Shown here in pieces: positions 35,575 through 42,748 of a DNA stretch of 64,000 bases. How positions within the stretch are numbered: position 1 is the first letter of the stretch; each line of letters begins with the position of its first letter. A program made the translations under genes and the position numbers. A model generated the notes under the pieces. The model did no database searches, was not told the DNA's origin, and saw only the letters and a program-made list of their open reading frames with translations. The DNA is from Filifactor villosus (lineage in GTDB: Bacteria; Bacillota; Clostridia; Peptostreptococcales; Filifactoraceae), in the NCBI RefSeq assembly GCF_042652965.1, contig NZ_JBHSHL010000022.1, forward strand, positions 1-64,000, read 5' to 3'.

Positions 35575-35690
35575 AGGCATCTTCCTCGGTTTGAAATGCC
35601 GGATATACGGAATATATCATCTATGAAAAACAATTTGGAGAGGATATGCTCCAAAGCACTCAACCTGCCAATTTTAACAGATAATAGTAT
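35575..35690 (+). repeat. Repeat family C, copy C2
   Basis: It carries CGGTTTGAAATGCCGG, then a perfect inner hairpin TTGGAG/CTCCAA (around 35635-35653), AAAGCACTCAACCTGCCAAT, and ends AATAGTAT. Confidence 0.8.
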
Positions 35691-35730
35691 CATACAACTA
35701 TTACAGAAACGTTTCATCTTCAAAAAAATC

Positions 35731-35759
35731 TTGACCTTATATTCTACAAGATGTAAAAT
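35731..35759 (+). promoter_or_regulatory. Promoter of the blaI-blaR1-like operon
   Basis: TTGACC (35731-35736), 17-base spacer, TAAAAT (35754-35759), overlapping the first operator. Confidence 0.75.
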
Positions 35760-35778
35760 ATAATTACTACAAGGTGTA
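35745..35778 (+). promoter_or_regulatory. Two BlaI/MecI-type operators
   Basis: TACAAGATGTA (35745-35755) and TACAAGGTGTA (35768-35778) both match the TACA-N3-TGTA half-site pattern of BlaI/MecI repressors. One overlaps the promoter spacer and -10, the other lies just downstream of it, so the repressor would shut off its own operon. Confidence 0.83.
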
Positions 35779-35792
35779 GAATAAAAGGAGGG

Positions 35793-36167
35793 ATGAAGAT
35801 GGGAACCATAAGAATGTCGGATGCCGAGCGTGAAGTCATGGAGATTGTTTGGAAATCCGGAGGAGAAGTGAGTACCGCGGAGATCATAGAACAGCTCAAG
35901 GAGAAAAACTCGTGGAAACATACGACCATCCTCACCTTGGCGAAGAGGTTGGCGGACAAGAAGATCTTGGAGGTCAGGAAAGAAAAGCGGATGAACTATT
36001 ACAGGCCTCTTGTAAGCAAGCAGGAGTACAAGTCTCATCAGGCGGATGATTTTGTGAATACGATGTATAGCGGCAACATCAAGTCTTTGGTCGCATCTCT
36101 GTACGACAACGGAAAGATCGACGAGGAGGATCTGAAGGAGCTGAACGAATGGATAGGAGGGCTGTAA
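35793..36167 (+). CDS. BlaI/MecI/CopY-family transcriptional repressor
   Basis: The 124-residue winged-helix protein starts at ATG 35793, or ATG 35799 five codons... either choice keeps the domain. Its DNA-binding half is MSDAEREVMEIVWKSGGEVSTAEIIEQL, then KHTTILTLAKRLADKKIL, and the C-terminal half is the helical dimer/protease-cut region. It is one base from the sensor-protease gene. Two TACA..TGTA operators are upstream, consistent with autorepression. Confidence 0.93.
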   Translation: MKMGTIRMSDAEREVMEIVWKSGGEVSTAEIIEQLKEKNSWKHTTILTLAKRLADKKILEVRKEKRMNYYRPLVSKQEYKSHQADDFVNTMYSGNIKSLVASLYDNGKIDEEDLKELNEWIGGL

Positions 36168-36168
36168 A

Positions 36169-39100
36169 ATGAGTCTTCTCGAACTGATATTAAGAATGTC
36201 TTTAAGCGGAAGTCTGGTGTTTTTGTTCTTTATGTTGATACGCCCTTTGACGAAGAGGCACTTTTCTTCCTCCTGGCACTATACGGTCCTGGTCCTCTGT
36301 ATGGTGGCCTTTGTGATTCCCGCAAGGGAAGTATCCCCTATGCCGACGGGGAGGACGGAAGCAGCGAAACAGGGGGACTTCTACGTCCGAGAGGTCTTGG
36401 AGAAACAAGAGCACGCTCCGACCGAGGTCAAGCGAACCGAGATACGTCCGGAGGTCGTTCGCCAAAGCCTTGCACAAAAGGAGATTATAGAAGAAAAACA
36501 TGGAGATGAGGGCATATCCGCAGCTCTTCCTGTGCGAGAAAGGGCGGAGATGGATCTCAAGACCTTGATAAACCTTGTTTATCTTTCGGGCGGATCCTTC
36601 TTCTTCCTCTTTCATCTGATCTCCTATCTGAGGTTCAGAAAAAAGTTGGAGGAGAACTCCGAAGATATCAGCGATGACAAGTATAAGCGGGAGTTTGACC
36701 TGTGCAGACGGGCCCTCGGTATTCGAGGAAAGATAGGGCTGAAACTCTGTGAAGACCTCTCTTCTCCGATGCTGGTCGGTGTTCTGCGACCCGAAGTCGT
36801 CCTCTCGCATAAGGAGGAGGACATGAAGAAGCTGAGGATGATTTTTCTGCATGAACTGAGCCACCTCAAGAGGAGAGACATCGCCCTTCAATATGTGTTT
36901 CTTCTCATCCGTTCGATCCACTGGTTCAATCCTCTGATGTTTCTTCTGTGCTCACAGATCGAAAAATACAGGGAGTACGCAACGGATGAACTTGTCGTTG
37001 AAGGGATGGACAGACAGGAGAGAAAGGACTACGCGAAGACGATCTTGAGCGTGATCGCCCTCACTCAAGGAAGAAAACAGGTTTTTACAACATCGATGGG
37101 AGGAAGCGGACTGGAATTAAAGCGAAGATTGGAGACGATGATGGATTCACTGAAAGAACGTGGCGGAAAGAGGGCTCTGTCCTTCGTGCTTGCGATGGCG
37201 GTCTTGGCATCGGGTCTTATGACGGCTTGTTCGGTACTGCCGGACTCGGATGAGGGAAGGAACAACTCCTTCGTCGTATATGCCAAGGAGGACGGGCTCT
37301 ACTACTCCTATCTCAACAAATACCTCAATGCGGGTCGTGAAGTGAAGATACAGGACGGAGAAGACTTTTTTGCCCCTGCGGTATCGGAGAGCGGAAGATA
37401 CATCGCTTACAGGAAGGACAAGGCCTTGTTCCTCTACGACATCGACAAGGCTCGTTACGAAGAACTGGGAGGAAAGGAATATGTGTTCGACAACTTTTAT
37501 GCTTGGTGGGGAGATAAGCTCATCTATGCGGATGACGAGCCGGGCATCTATATCTACGATCCCCAAAGTGAGGAGATTGTCAACTACTTGGATCGGGAGG
37601 TAGGCGAAAAAGACGGATCGAAGGTCGAAATACAAAAGCGGGAACTTGATGCGAACTCCTCCGGAGAAGAGAAGACCGAGGAGGCACAGGTCGAAGTACA
37701 ACAGGCGGAGATCTCCGACTATGTCTACGAGTACGACAACTTTAAGGTGTCCGATGATACACTCTATGCGAGATGCTATAAGAGTTGGCAGACTTCGGAG
37801 GGAAGGTTCGGCAGAAATGAGGGCATTGTGGAGATCGATCTGAAGAGTTTGGAACGCGGAAGGTTTGAAATCAGGACCGTAGTGGAAGGAAGGGAGACGG
37901 GCGAGGATGAACTCGGCTACAACCCCACCCTGTCCAAGATCAGCGAGGACGGAAGATATGTGTTTGTCAAGGAGAAATTCGCCTCAGGCTCCACAAGTGC
38001 GGATTTTGCAGGCCTTGGAGTCTACGATACGAAAAAGAAAAAACATACGGATTTTACAGGGCTTTTCGAAGAAAAAGAACAGGATCTGAGCGGAGATCTG
38101 ACAGTGCTTCCCTACGACGACAACCTTGTGCTTCATCCTGACGACAGCAGCATTGTAGGGCTGATTCGAGGAGGATATCGAGATCTCTTCATCGAGAAGG
38201 AAGCCATACTGATGAAGATGGAAGAAGACGGATCCTATGACCTGATTCGTTTTATGGACGAAGGTCAGGTGGCGATGACGCCTTCGTTTACACGGGACGG
38301 AGAAAAACTCCTCTACAGTGCGACGACAGAAGGAGCGACGGGAACTGTCGAAGAGTATCAGGATGCCTATGACAACTGGGACAAACAACCTCATCACATC
38401 TATGAGTATGAGCTCAAGACCGGAAACCTTCGCCAAGTCACACAAGGAAAGGAGTTCAACTACATGCCCGTAAGCCTGTCGAAGGACGAGATCATGGTCC
38501 TTAGGGTCAGGGACAGCAAGGGGATGGAGAACAAGGCCGATCTTATCAGGATACGAAACGGAGAGGAAACGGTCTTTGCCACGGATGTGATCGCGGACTA
38601 CTATCCCTCCGACAGGATCCGTGTCTTTTTCGGAAGGGATGAAGATGAGCTCTATCGACTTCGCGGAACAAAGCTCGGCGACAATTCCAAGGTCGGAGCC
38701 ATCCTGTACCATGTCGACTTCCCTCAAGACCTGAACTATGCGGGGATGAAACTCCACACGGACAAAAGACCCTACGGCTTGGAGGTCCGGTTTAAGGCGG
38801 AGCAGGAGGCAATCGCCAAGTACGACTCGAAGAGCCACGACTATCTGTGGAGAACCGGCTCCACCCTTCTGTTTTCGCTGATCGAAAACCTCGACTATAT
38901 CAAATACTCCGTAGAAGGCTATGACTATGATATACCGCTTTCCTATATCGACAGGAGGTCCGCCGATGCCCTTCTCAAGGCGGAAAAGGGCTATACGACC
39001 GCCGAGGCGGCAAAGAACGAAAAAAACTTCGATGCCTTCTACCGCACCTATCTTATGAAGAAGAGGGAGAGGGAAGGAGAGACACAGGCCATGGTGGGCT

Positions 39101-39477
39101 ATCTGAGGTTTGAGGATGACAAGCTCCTCTTTAACGAGTTGGAGATTGTTGAACTCGACGACAGAAAGAGGATCGAAGAGCTTGCTTTGAAAGAAGAAGA
39201 CCTGATCGGAGGCTATGCTATCGTCGATGAGGACAAGGAAGAGAAGGTCCTCGAATTTGCAGATACGGTGTTCTGCACCTTTACGGACTCCGATATGAGG
39301 TTTGTAAAGGAGGAGATGGGAGACAGGCTGTATTCCACCACCGACAAGGAAGAGATCAAGGAGATCTTTGAGTACCTGAACACGATCCCTCCCGGAGGGC
39401 ACGGTGCTCCCGTCTTTATCGAGATCAGGGACGGAAAGGTCATCACCATTATCGAAAAGATGAAGTATACGATATAG
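36169..39477 (+). CDS. BlaR1-like M56 metallopeptidase with giant C-terminal sensor domain
   Basis: The product is 1102 residues. The first ~330 have the BlaR1/MecR1 layout: several transmembrane helices (about 5-22, 33-50, 125-145, 240-260) around a zinc protease site HELSH (about 227-231) and the second metal region EKYREYATDELVV. A further helix at about 337-355 (ALSFVLAMAVLASGLMTAC) is followed by some 750 extracytoplasmic residues rich in TolB-like beta-propeller repeats (ESGRYIAYRKDKALFLYDID; SEDGRYVFVKEK; SFTRDGEKLLYSA). It lacks the penicillin-binding domain of true BlaR1, so the signal is not a beta-lactam of the usual kind. Confidence 0.88.
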   Translation: MSLLELILRMSLSGSLVFLFFMLIRPLTKRHFSSSWHYTVLVLCMVAFVIPAREVSPMPTGRTEAAKQGDFYVREVLEKQEHAPTEVKRTEIRPEVVRQSLAQKEIIEEKHGDEGISAALPVRERAEMDLKTLINLVYLSGGSFFFLFHLISYLRFRKKLEENSEDISDDKYKREFDLCRRALGIRGKIGLKLCEDLSSPMLVGVLRPEVVLSHKEEDMKKLRMIFLHELSHLKRRDIALQYVFLLIRSIHWFNPLMFLLCSQIEKYREYATDELVVEGMDRQERKDYAKTILSVIALTQGRKQVFTTSMGGSGLELKRRLETMMDSLKERGGKRALSFVLAMAVLASGLMTACSVLPDSDEGRNNSFVVYAKEDGLYYSYLNKYLNAGREVKIQDGEDFFAPAVSESGRYIAYRKDKALFLYDIDKARYEELGGKEYVFDNFYAWWGDKLIYADDEPGIYIYDPQSEEIVNYLDREVGEKDGSKVEIQKRELDANSSGEEKTEEAQVEVQQAEISDYVYEYDNFKVSDDTLYARCYKSWQTSEGRFGRNEGIVEIDLKSLERGRFEIRTVVEGRETGEDELGYNPTLSKISEDGRYVFVKEKFASGSTSADFAGLGVYDTKKKKHTDFTGLFEEKEQDLSGDLTVLPYDDNLVLHPDDSSIVGLIRGGYRDLFIEKEAILMKMEEDGSYDLIRFMDEGQVAMTPSFTRDGEKLLYSATTEGATGTVEEYQDAYDNWDKQPHHIYEYELKTGNLRQVTQGKEFNYMPVSLSKDEIMVLRVRDSKGMENKADLIRIRNGEETVFATDVIADYYPSDRIRVFFGRDEDELYRLRGTKLGDNSKVGAILYHVDFPQDLNYAGMKLHTDKRPYGLEVRFKAEQEAIAKYDSKSHDYLWRTGSTLLFSLIENLDYIKYSVEGYDYDIPLSYIDRRSADALLKAEKGYTTAEAAKNEKNFDAFYRTYLMKKREREGETQAMVGYLRFEDDKLLFNELEIVELDDRKRIEELALKEEDLIGGYAIVDEDKEEKVLEFADTVFCTFTDSDMRFVKEEMGDRLYSTTDKEEIKEIFEYLNTIPPGGHGAPVFIEIRDGKVITIIEKMKYTI

Positions 39478-39571
39478 AAGGATCTTTTCTCGGATGAGCA
39501 GCAACGGAGCGGTAGGACCGAAGGAGACTTTGCGGGAGAGTACCGCTCACATTGCACAGGTTGTCGATATA

Positions 39572-39684
39572 ATACTGTTTTTCAATAGAAATACGGATAT
39601 ATCTATTTTTCGATGACGAAAAACTATGTTGTCTTCTATGGGTCACAGATTGTTTATATCCACTATTTAAAAGAATAGTAGTAT
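39572..39684 (+). repeat. Repeat family A, copy A2
   Basis: ATACTGTTTTTCAATAGAAATACGGATATATC at the left and TATATCCACTATTTAAAAGAATAGTAGTAT at the right; the termini are slightly altered compared with A1. Confidence 0.78.
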
Positions 39685-39874
39685 AAGTATTTGTTTGAAA
39701 CGGGCTCAAGGCAGTACCGCATCATTTGGAAAAACGAAACCGATCTTGTACAGACACAGAATATGGTAGTATTGTTATCCGTTTGATACTATTCATCATT
39801 TGAATAGTGGATAACGCGGATTTGTACTCTGTGCAAGAGGAAGCAAATGTTGGTGATTCCAAAACGGATATTAG

Positions 39875-40013
39875 GGAAACACCGCATAAAGGCAAACTTC
39901 CGGTTTCTCTTCAATTTTATAAAAAACAAAGGTCTGTCATATCAATGCTTTTAAGAATTTCATCCTTCTTACAAAATTGTTTTTATGCCGATTTTTCGAA
40001 TTATACGGTATCT
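39875..40013 (+). repeat. Repeat family D, copy D6 (well preserved)
   Basis: It begins GGAAACACCGCATAAAG and ends GAATTATACGGTATCTCC, inverted termini. It aligns over its length with D7 (52371) and inverted D2 (9849). Confidence 0.75.
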
Positions 40014-40249
40014 CCTTAGCACAGGTCTGTCGGATAATGGTATGAACCGTTGATATTTATGAGTTTGACTTTTTCAGACCTGAAATACTCTACTTTGATG
40101 TTCGAGACGGATAGGATCGTACTTCTATCGAAGAAGAGAAGGAGTACTCCTTTCGGAAGGTTTTTCCGTAAAATGACGGAAAAAGCACGATATGCCCTTG
40201 TGTGCTACACCGTTCATCTTCCTTTTGAAGAGGAGATAAAGGGCAAATC

Positions 40250-40278
40250 TTGACGAAGGGCTCAAATTGTGTTACATT
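40250..40278 (+). promoter_or_regulatory. Likely promoter of the lipoprotein gene
   Basis: TTGACG (40250-40255), 17-base spacer, TACATT (40273-40278), 45 bases before the start codon. Confidence 0.55.
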
Positions 40279-40323
40279 TATAGACAATTCTACGATAATT
40301 ACAATTTGAGAAAGAGGTACAAA

Positions 40324-41052
40324 ATGAACAAAAAAAGATTTTTGGCAACGGCTCTTACGCTTGTATTACTTGTAGTTGCGGGATGTTCAAGCAAGTCCGC
40401 AACGGCGGATGAGGTGCTTGAAAAGGCGAAGGGAGCGGCAAATAAGGTAGAGACGGTCAGGTTGAAAAATGAGATCACACAGGTGGATACGCAGGGAGGC
40501 ACGACAAACCAGCTTATGGAAGCGGACCTTATGTACGATCTCGGCACCAAGGAGATCAAGAAGGGAAAAGGAAGCATAAGCTATAAGACTGAAAACAGCG
40601 AGGAAGATGCACAGATCAAGTTTACCTTCGTGGGAGATCCCGATCACACCTTTATTCAGGAGATCAGTCAGAATGGAGAAGTCAAACGGGAGGAAGCGAC
40701 CGGACCGAGTTACGAGATCGCACCCGAGTATTTTACACTCTTGGATATTCTTTATTCCATCAAAGGAGATCTCGAAGTTACCGAAGAGTCCGACGGCTAT
40801 CACCTCAAATTGAGCAACAAGGATATGGAGCTGATTCCTCTATTTGCACAAAGCTATAACCTAAGGCTTAGCGGTGTCGAGGAAAGCGAAGTGGAAAAAG
40901 AGTTCGAAGCGGTGTTTGAAAAGGATACCTTCTTTTTCAAAGAGTTGAAGTTTTTGATCAAGTATGACGGAGATAAAGGCAAGTTCGAACTGGGCAACCA
41001 TACGATGTTTTCCGAGTGGAACAGCCTTGATATCGATGTAGAAAACAAATAA
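40324..41052 (+). CDS. Lipoprotein, LppX/DUF6612-like
   Basis: A 242-residue exported protein from ATG 40324 (AAAGAGG upstream). The signal ends with lipobox VVAGCSS (Cys about residue 21). The mature domain, rich in charged residues and beta-strand patterns (VETVRLKNEITQVDTQGG, LMEADLMYDLGTKE), resembles the LppX/LolA-like or DUF6612 surface lipoproteins of Gram-positive bacteria. Ligand unknown. It is followed by repeat C3 and a terminator. Confidence 0.82.
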   Translation: MNKKRFLATALTLVLLVVAGCSSKSATADEVLEKAKGAANKVETVRLKNEITQVDTQGGTTNQLMEADLMYDLGTKEIKKGKGSISYKTENSEEDAQIKFTFVGDPDHTFIQEISQNGEVKREEATGPSYEIAPEYFTLLDILYSIKGDLEVTEESDGYHLKLSNKDMELIPLFAQSYNLRLSGVEESEVEKEFEAVFEKDTFFFKELKFLIKYDGDKGKFELGNHTMFSEWNSLDIDVENK

Positions 41053-41149
41053 GGCAACTGCCGGAAGAAAGGATATCGTAGAAGGTCAAGCAGGGCGGAT
41101 CATCCTCGGGGACTACCCGATACGGGAGATCTCGCAGTTTTGGAAAAGC

Positions 41150-41271
41150 AATGCTATTTTTTGTTTAAACTGTCAGGCAGAGGGGATATATCCTTATCGA
41201 AAAACAACGCGGGTCAGGATGTACTTCCAAGTACAAGTATCCTACCTGTCAGTTTAAATAGACGATAGTAT
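41150..41271 (+). repeat. Repeat family C, copy C3
   Basis: It runs from TGCTATTTTTTGTTTAAACTGTCAGG to CCTGTCAGTTTAAATAGACGATAGTAT. The two halves are long near-perfect inverted repeats (TTTAAACTGtCAGG / CCTGtCAGTTTAAA), showing the element as a foldback. Confidence 0.72.
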
Positions 41272-41278
41272 AAAACGG

Positions 41279-41306
41279 ACCGGGTCTTGGATAAGGCCCG
41301 GTTTTT
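41279..41306 (+). terminator. Terminator after the lipoprotein gene
   Basis: ACCGGG pairs with CCCGGT around TCTTGGATAAGG and is followed by TTTTT. Confidence 0.8.
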
Positions 41307-41336
41307 GTATGGTTTCGGATTGCTTCTCCGAGCACA

Positions 41337-41450
41337 ATACTACTATTTCTTTCAATTATGGATATACATAATCTGTGACCCATAGAAGATAAAACAATTT
41401 TTCGTGGTTTAAAAAATAGATATATCCATACTTCTATTGAAAAATAGTAT
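41337..41450 (-). repeat. Repeat family A, copy A4 (inverted)
   Basis: On the minus strand it reads ATACTATTTTTCAATAGAAGTATGGATATATC ..., ending AAGAAATAGTAGTAT. It lies just before the CRISPR leader promoter. Confidence 0.82.
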
Positions 41451-41503
41451 AATATATGCCTTTGCAACCGAGGGAAACAAAAATATCAACGGTTTCAAAA
41501 AAC

Positions 41504-41532
41504 TTGAAGTTCGGGTCGCATTATGATATAAT
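41504..41532 (+). promoter_or_regulatory. Promoter of the CRISPR leader
   Basis: TTGAAG (41504-41509), 17-base spacer, TATAAT (41527-41532). It would produce a leader of about 245 bases before the first CRISPR repeat. Confidence 0.75.
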
Positions 41533-41539
41533 CTATATA

Positions 41540-41785
41540 TTAGGGATTAACGGAATATCGATAAAAAACCTCCTTGAAAACCTAGTTTAGGGTCAAAAAA
41601 GGGGGTAGGTTTTCAAAAAAATGATGAAGTCCGCAAAACCTCTATTTGCAATCGATAGAGGGCAAAAAATCCTTGTTTTTTTTGGAGGCTTAGGTTTCGC
41701 CTCATCCAAAAAATCGCTTTTTTGGGGGAGGTTTACAAAAACGGCCTCTACATGCAAGTAATTGCAACAGGTTCAAAACGCAAGG
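41540..41785 (+). ncRNA. Structured leader RNA upstream of the CRISPR array
   Basis: The span between promoter and array has several strong hairpins: TTGAAAACCTA/TAGGTTTTCAA (about 41573-41615), CCTCTAT/ATAGAGG (about 41639-41661), and TTTTTTGGAGGC/GCCTC.TCCAAAAAA (about 41680-41716), the last able to swap with CCAAAAAA/TTTTTTGG. AAcCTCC/GGAGGTTT-like blocks recur. AACAGGTT close to the array could pair with AACCTGTT of the first repeat. I see no open reading frame with a ribosome binding site. It may be the array leader or a separate RNA. Confidence 0.5.
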
Positions 41786-42330
41786 GTTATATAACCTGTT
41801 AAGCCCGAAAGGGCACGAAAACTAATTTTTTCTTATTTTTTTAATTTCCATTATTTTGTTATATAACCTGTTAAGCCCGAAAGGGCACGAAAACGTGAGA
41901 TTGATTATGTTCGTCATAGCGAACTCCTTTGTTATATAACCTGTTAAGCCCGAAAGGGCACGAAAACGTGAGATTGATTATGTTCGTCATAGCGAACTCC
42001 TTTGTTATATAACCTGTTAAGCCCGAAAGGGCACGAAAACTTACTCCAAAAACAAACGAACCTTTTAATGTTTTTTTGTTATATAACCTGTTAAGCCCGA
42101 AAGGGCACGAAAACTTACTCCAAAAACAAACGAACCTTTTAATGTTTTTTTGTTATATAACCTGTTAAGCCCGAAAGGGCACGAAAACTTTTCTTTTTCG
42201 AATGCATTTTTTAGAAGTACTCTGGTTATATAACCTGTTAAGCCCGAAAGGGTACGGAAACTGTTTCATATCCTCTTTCTTCAGCAAGCAAACCATAACG
42301 TTATATAACCTGTTAAGCCCGAAAGGGCAC
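41786..42330 (+). CRISPR. CRISPR array, eight 37-base repeats and seven spacers
   Basis: Repeat units start at 41786, 41858, 41931, 42004, 42078, 42152, 42225 and 42300. The repeat begins GTTATATAACCTGTTAAG, contains a GCCC-GAAA-GGGC stem-loop, and ends CACGAAAAC. Units 1-6 are identical. Unit 7 has two substitutions near its 3' end, and unit 8 is truncated after 31 bases, which marks the trailer end and fixes the array as plus-strand. Spacers are 35-38 bases. Spacers 2 and 3 are identical, and so are spacers 4 and 5. No cas gene is present anywhere in the window. Confidence 0.97.
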
Positions 42331-42359
42331 AATCCCATATACTCCGAAGGAGAACGTAC

Positions 42360-42404
42360 AACACCCGCCATCCAATGCAAGTCATTGGATATCGGGTGTT
42401 TTTT
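42360..42404 (+). terminator. Terminator of the CRISPR transcript
   Basis: AACACCCG..ATCCAATG pairs with CATTGGAT..CGGGTGTT and is followed by a T run, 30 bases after the last repeat. Confidence 0.88.
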
Positions 42405-42425
42405 TGTCTGTAACACTGTTTTTTG

Positions 42426-42660
42426 ACAGGGGTGCGGTTCTGCTGATATCTATGGAAATGGACAGCAAGTTGGTTGTGTTGTTCATCATAGTAGTGCGGT
42501 TCTACCGTTATCTATTGAATATACTGCGATTCGTTTGAAGTGTTGATATCAGCGATTTGCACTACACAGGAGATAAAATGAGTTTTTGTAGTCGCAGAAT
42601 AGATAGAACCATACTTTGATCGAAGAATGGTATTACATCCGCCTTCCGCCGATATTCTGT
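42426..42660. repeat. Foldback element between CRISPR and glpK
   Basis: Nested inverted repeats: GGTTCTA..ATCTATT (42498-42516) with AATAGATAGAACC (42598-42610), and inside it ACTACA/TGTAGT (about 42561-42591). GTGCGGTTCT occurs twice (about 42431 and 42495). It has the build of the other palindromic elements but a different sequence. Confidence 0.45.
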
Positions 42661-42748
42661 CCGTCTTTTAGCGATTTGAAAATGGAAATCCGGGGCTTAA
42701 CGTAGTATAATAAGAGATATGTCAGAAACACGAAGGGAGAGGATAAGG

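Larger units (their letters stand above)
39478..40323. other. Repeat-rich intergenic region before the lipoprotein gene
   Basis: It contains a possible weak terminator (GAAAAGAT/ATCTTTTC around the blaR1-like stop, 39458-39488), repeat A2, a family D fragment at 39713-39770 (TACCGCATCATTTGGAAAAACG), repeat D6 and the lipoprotein promoter. No gene is supported between them. Confidence 0.55.

Noticed and set aside
37984..39504. 506-codon minus-strand frame under the BlaR1-like gene
   Set aside because: No domain or ribosome binding site; it is opposite a well supported plus-strand frame with repeats.
41540..41785. tracrRNA-like anti-repeat in the CRISPR leader
   Set aside because: Only about eight bases (AACAGGTT) are complementary to the repeat, too few for a tracrRNA anti-repeat.
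41786..42330. Assignment of the CRISPR array to type III or type VI from the repeat alone
   Set aside because: The 37-base length and 3' stem-loop would fit more than one type and no cas gene is in view.
42165..42426. Open frames on both strands across the CRISPR trailer
   Set aside because: They are made of CRISPR repeats and spacers (repeating NLLSPKG or NRLYN-type residues) and have no ribosome binding site.
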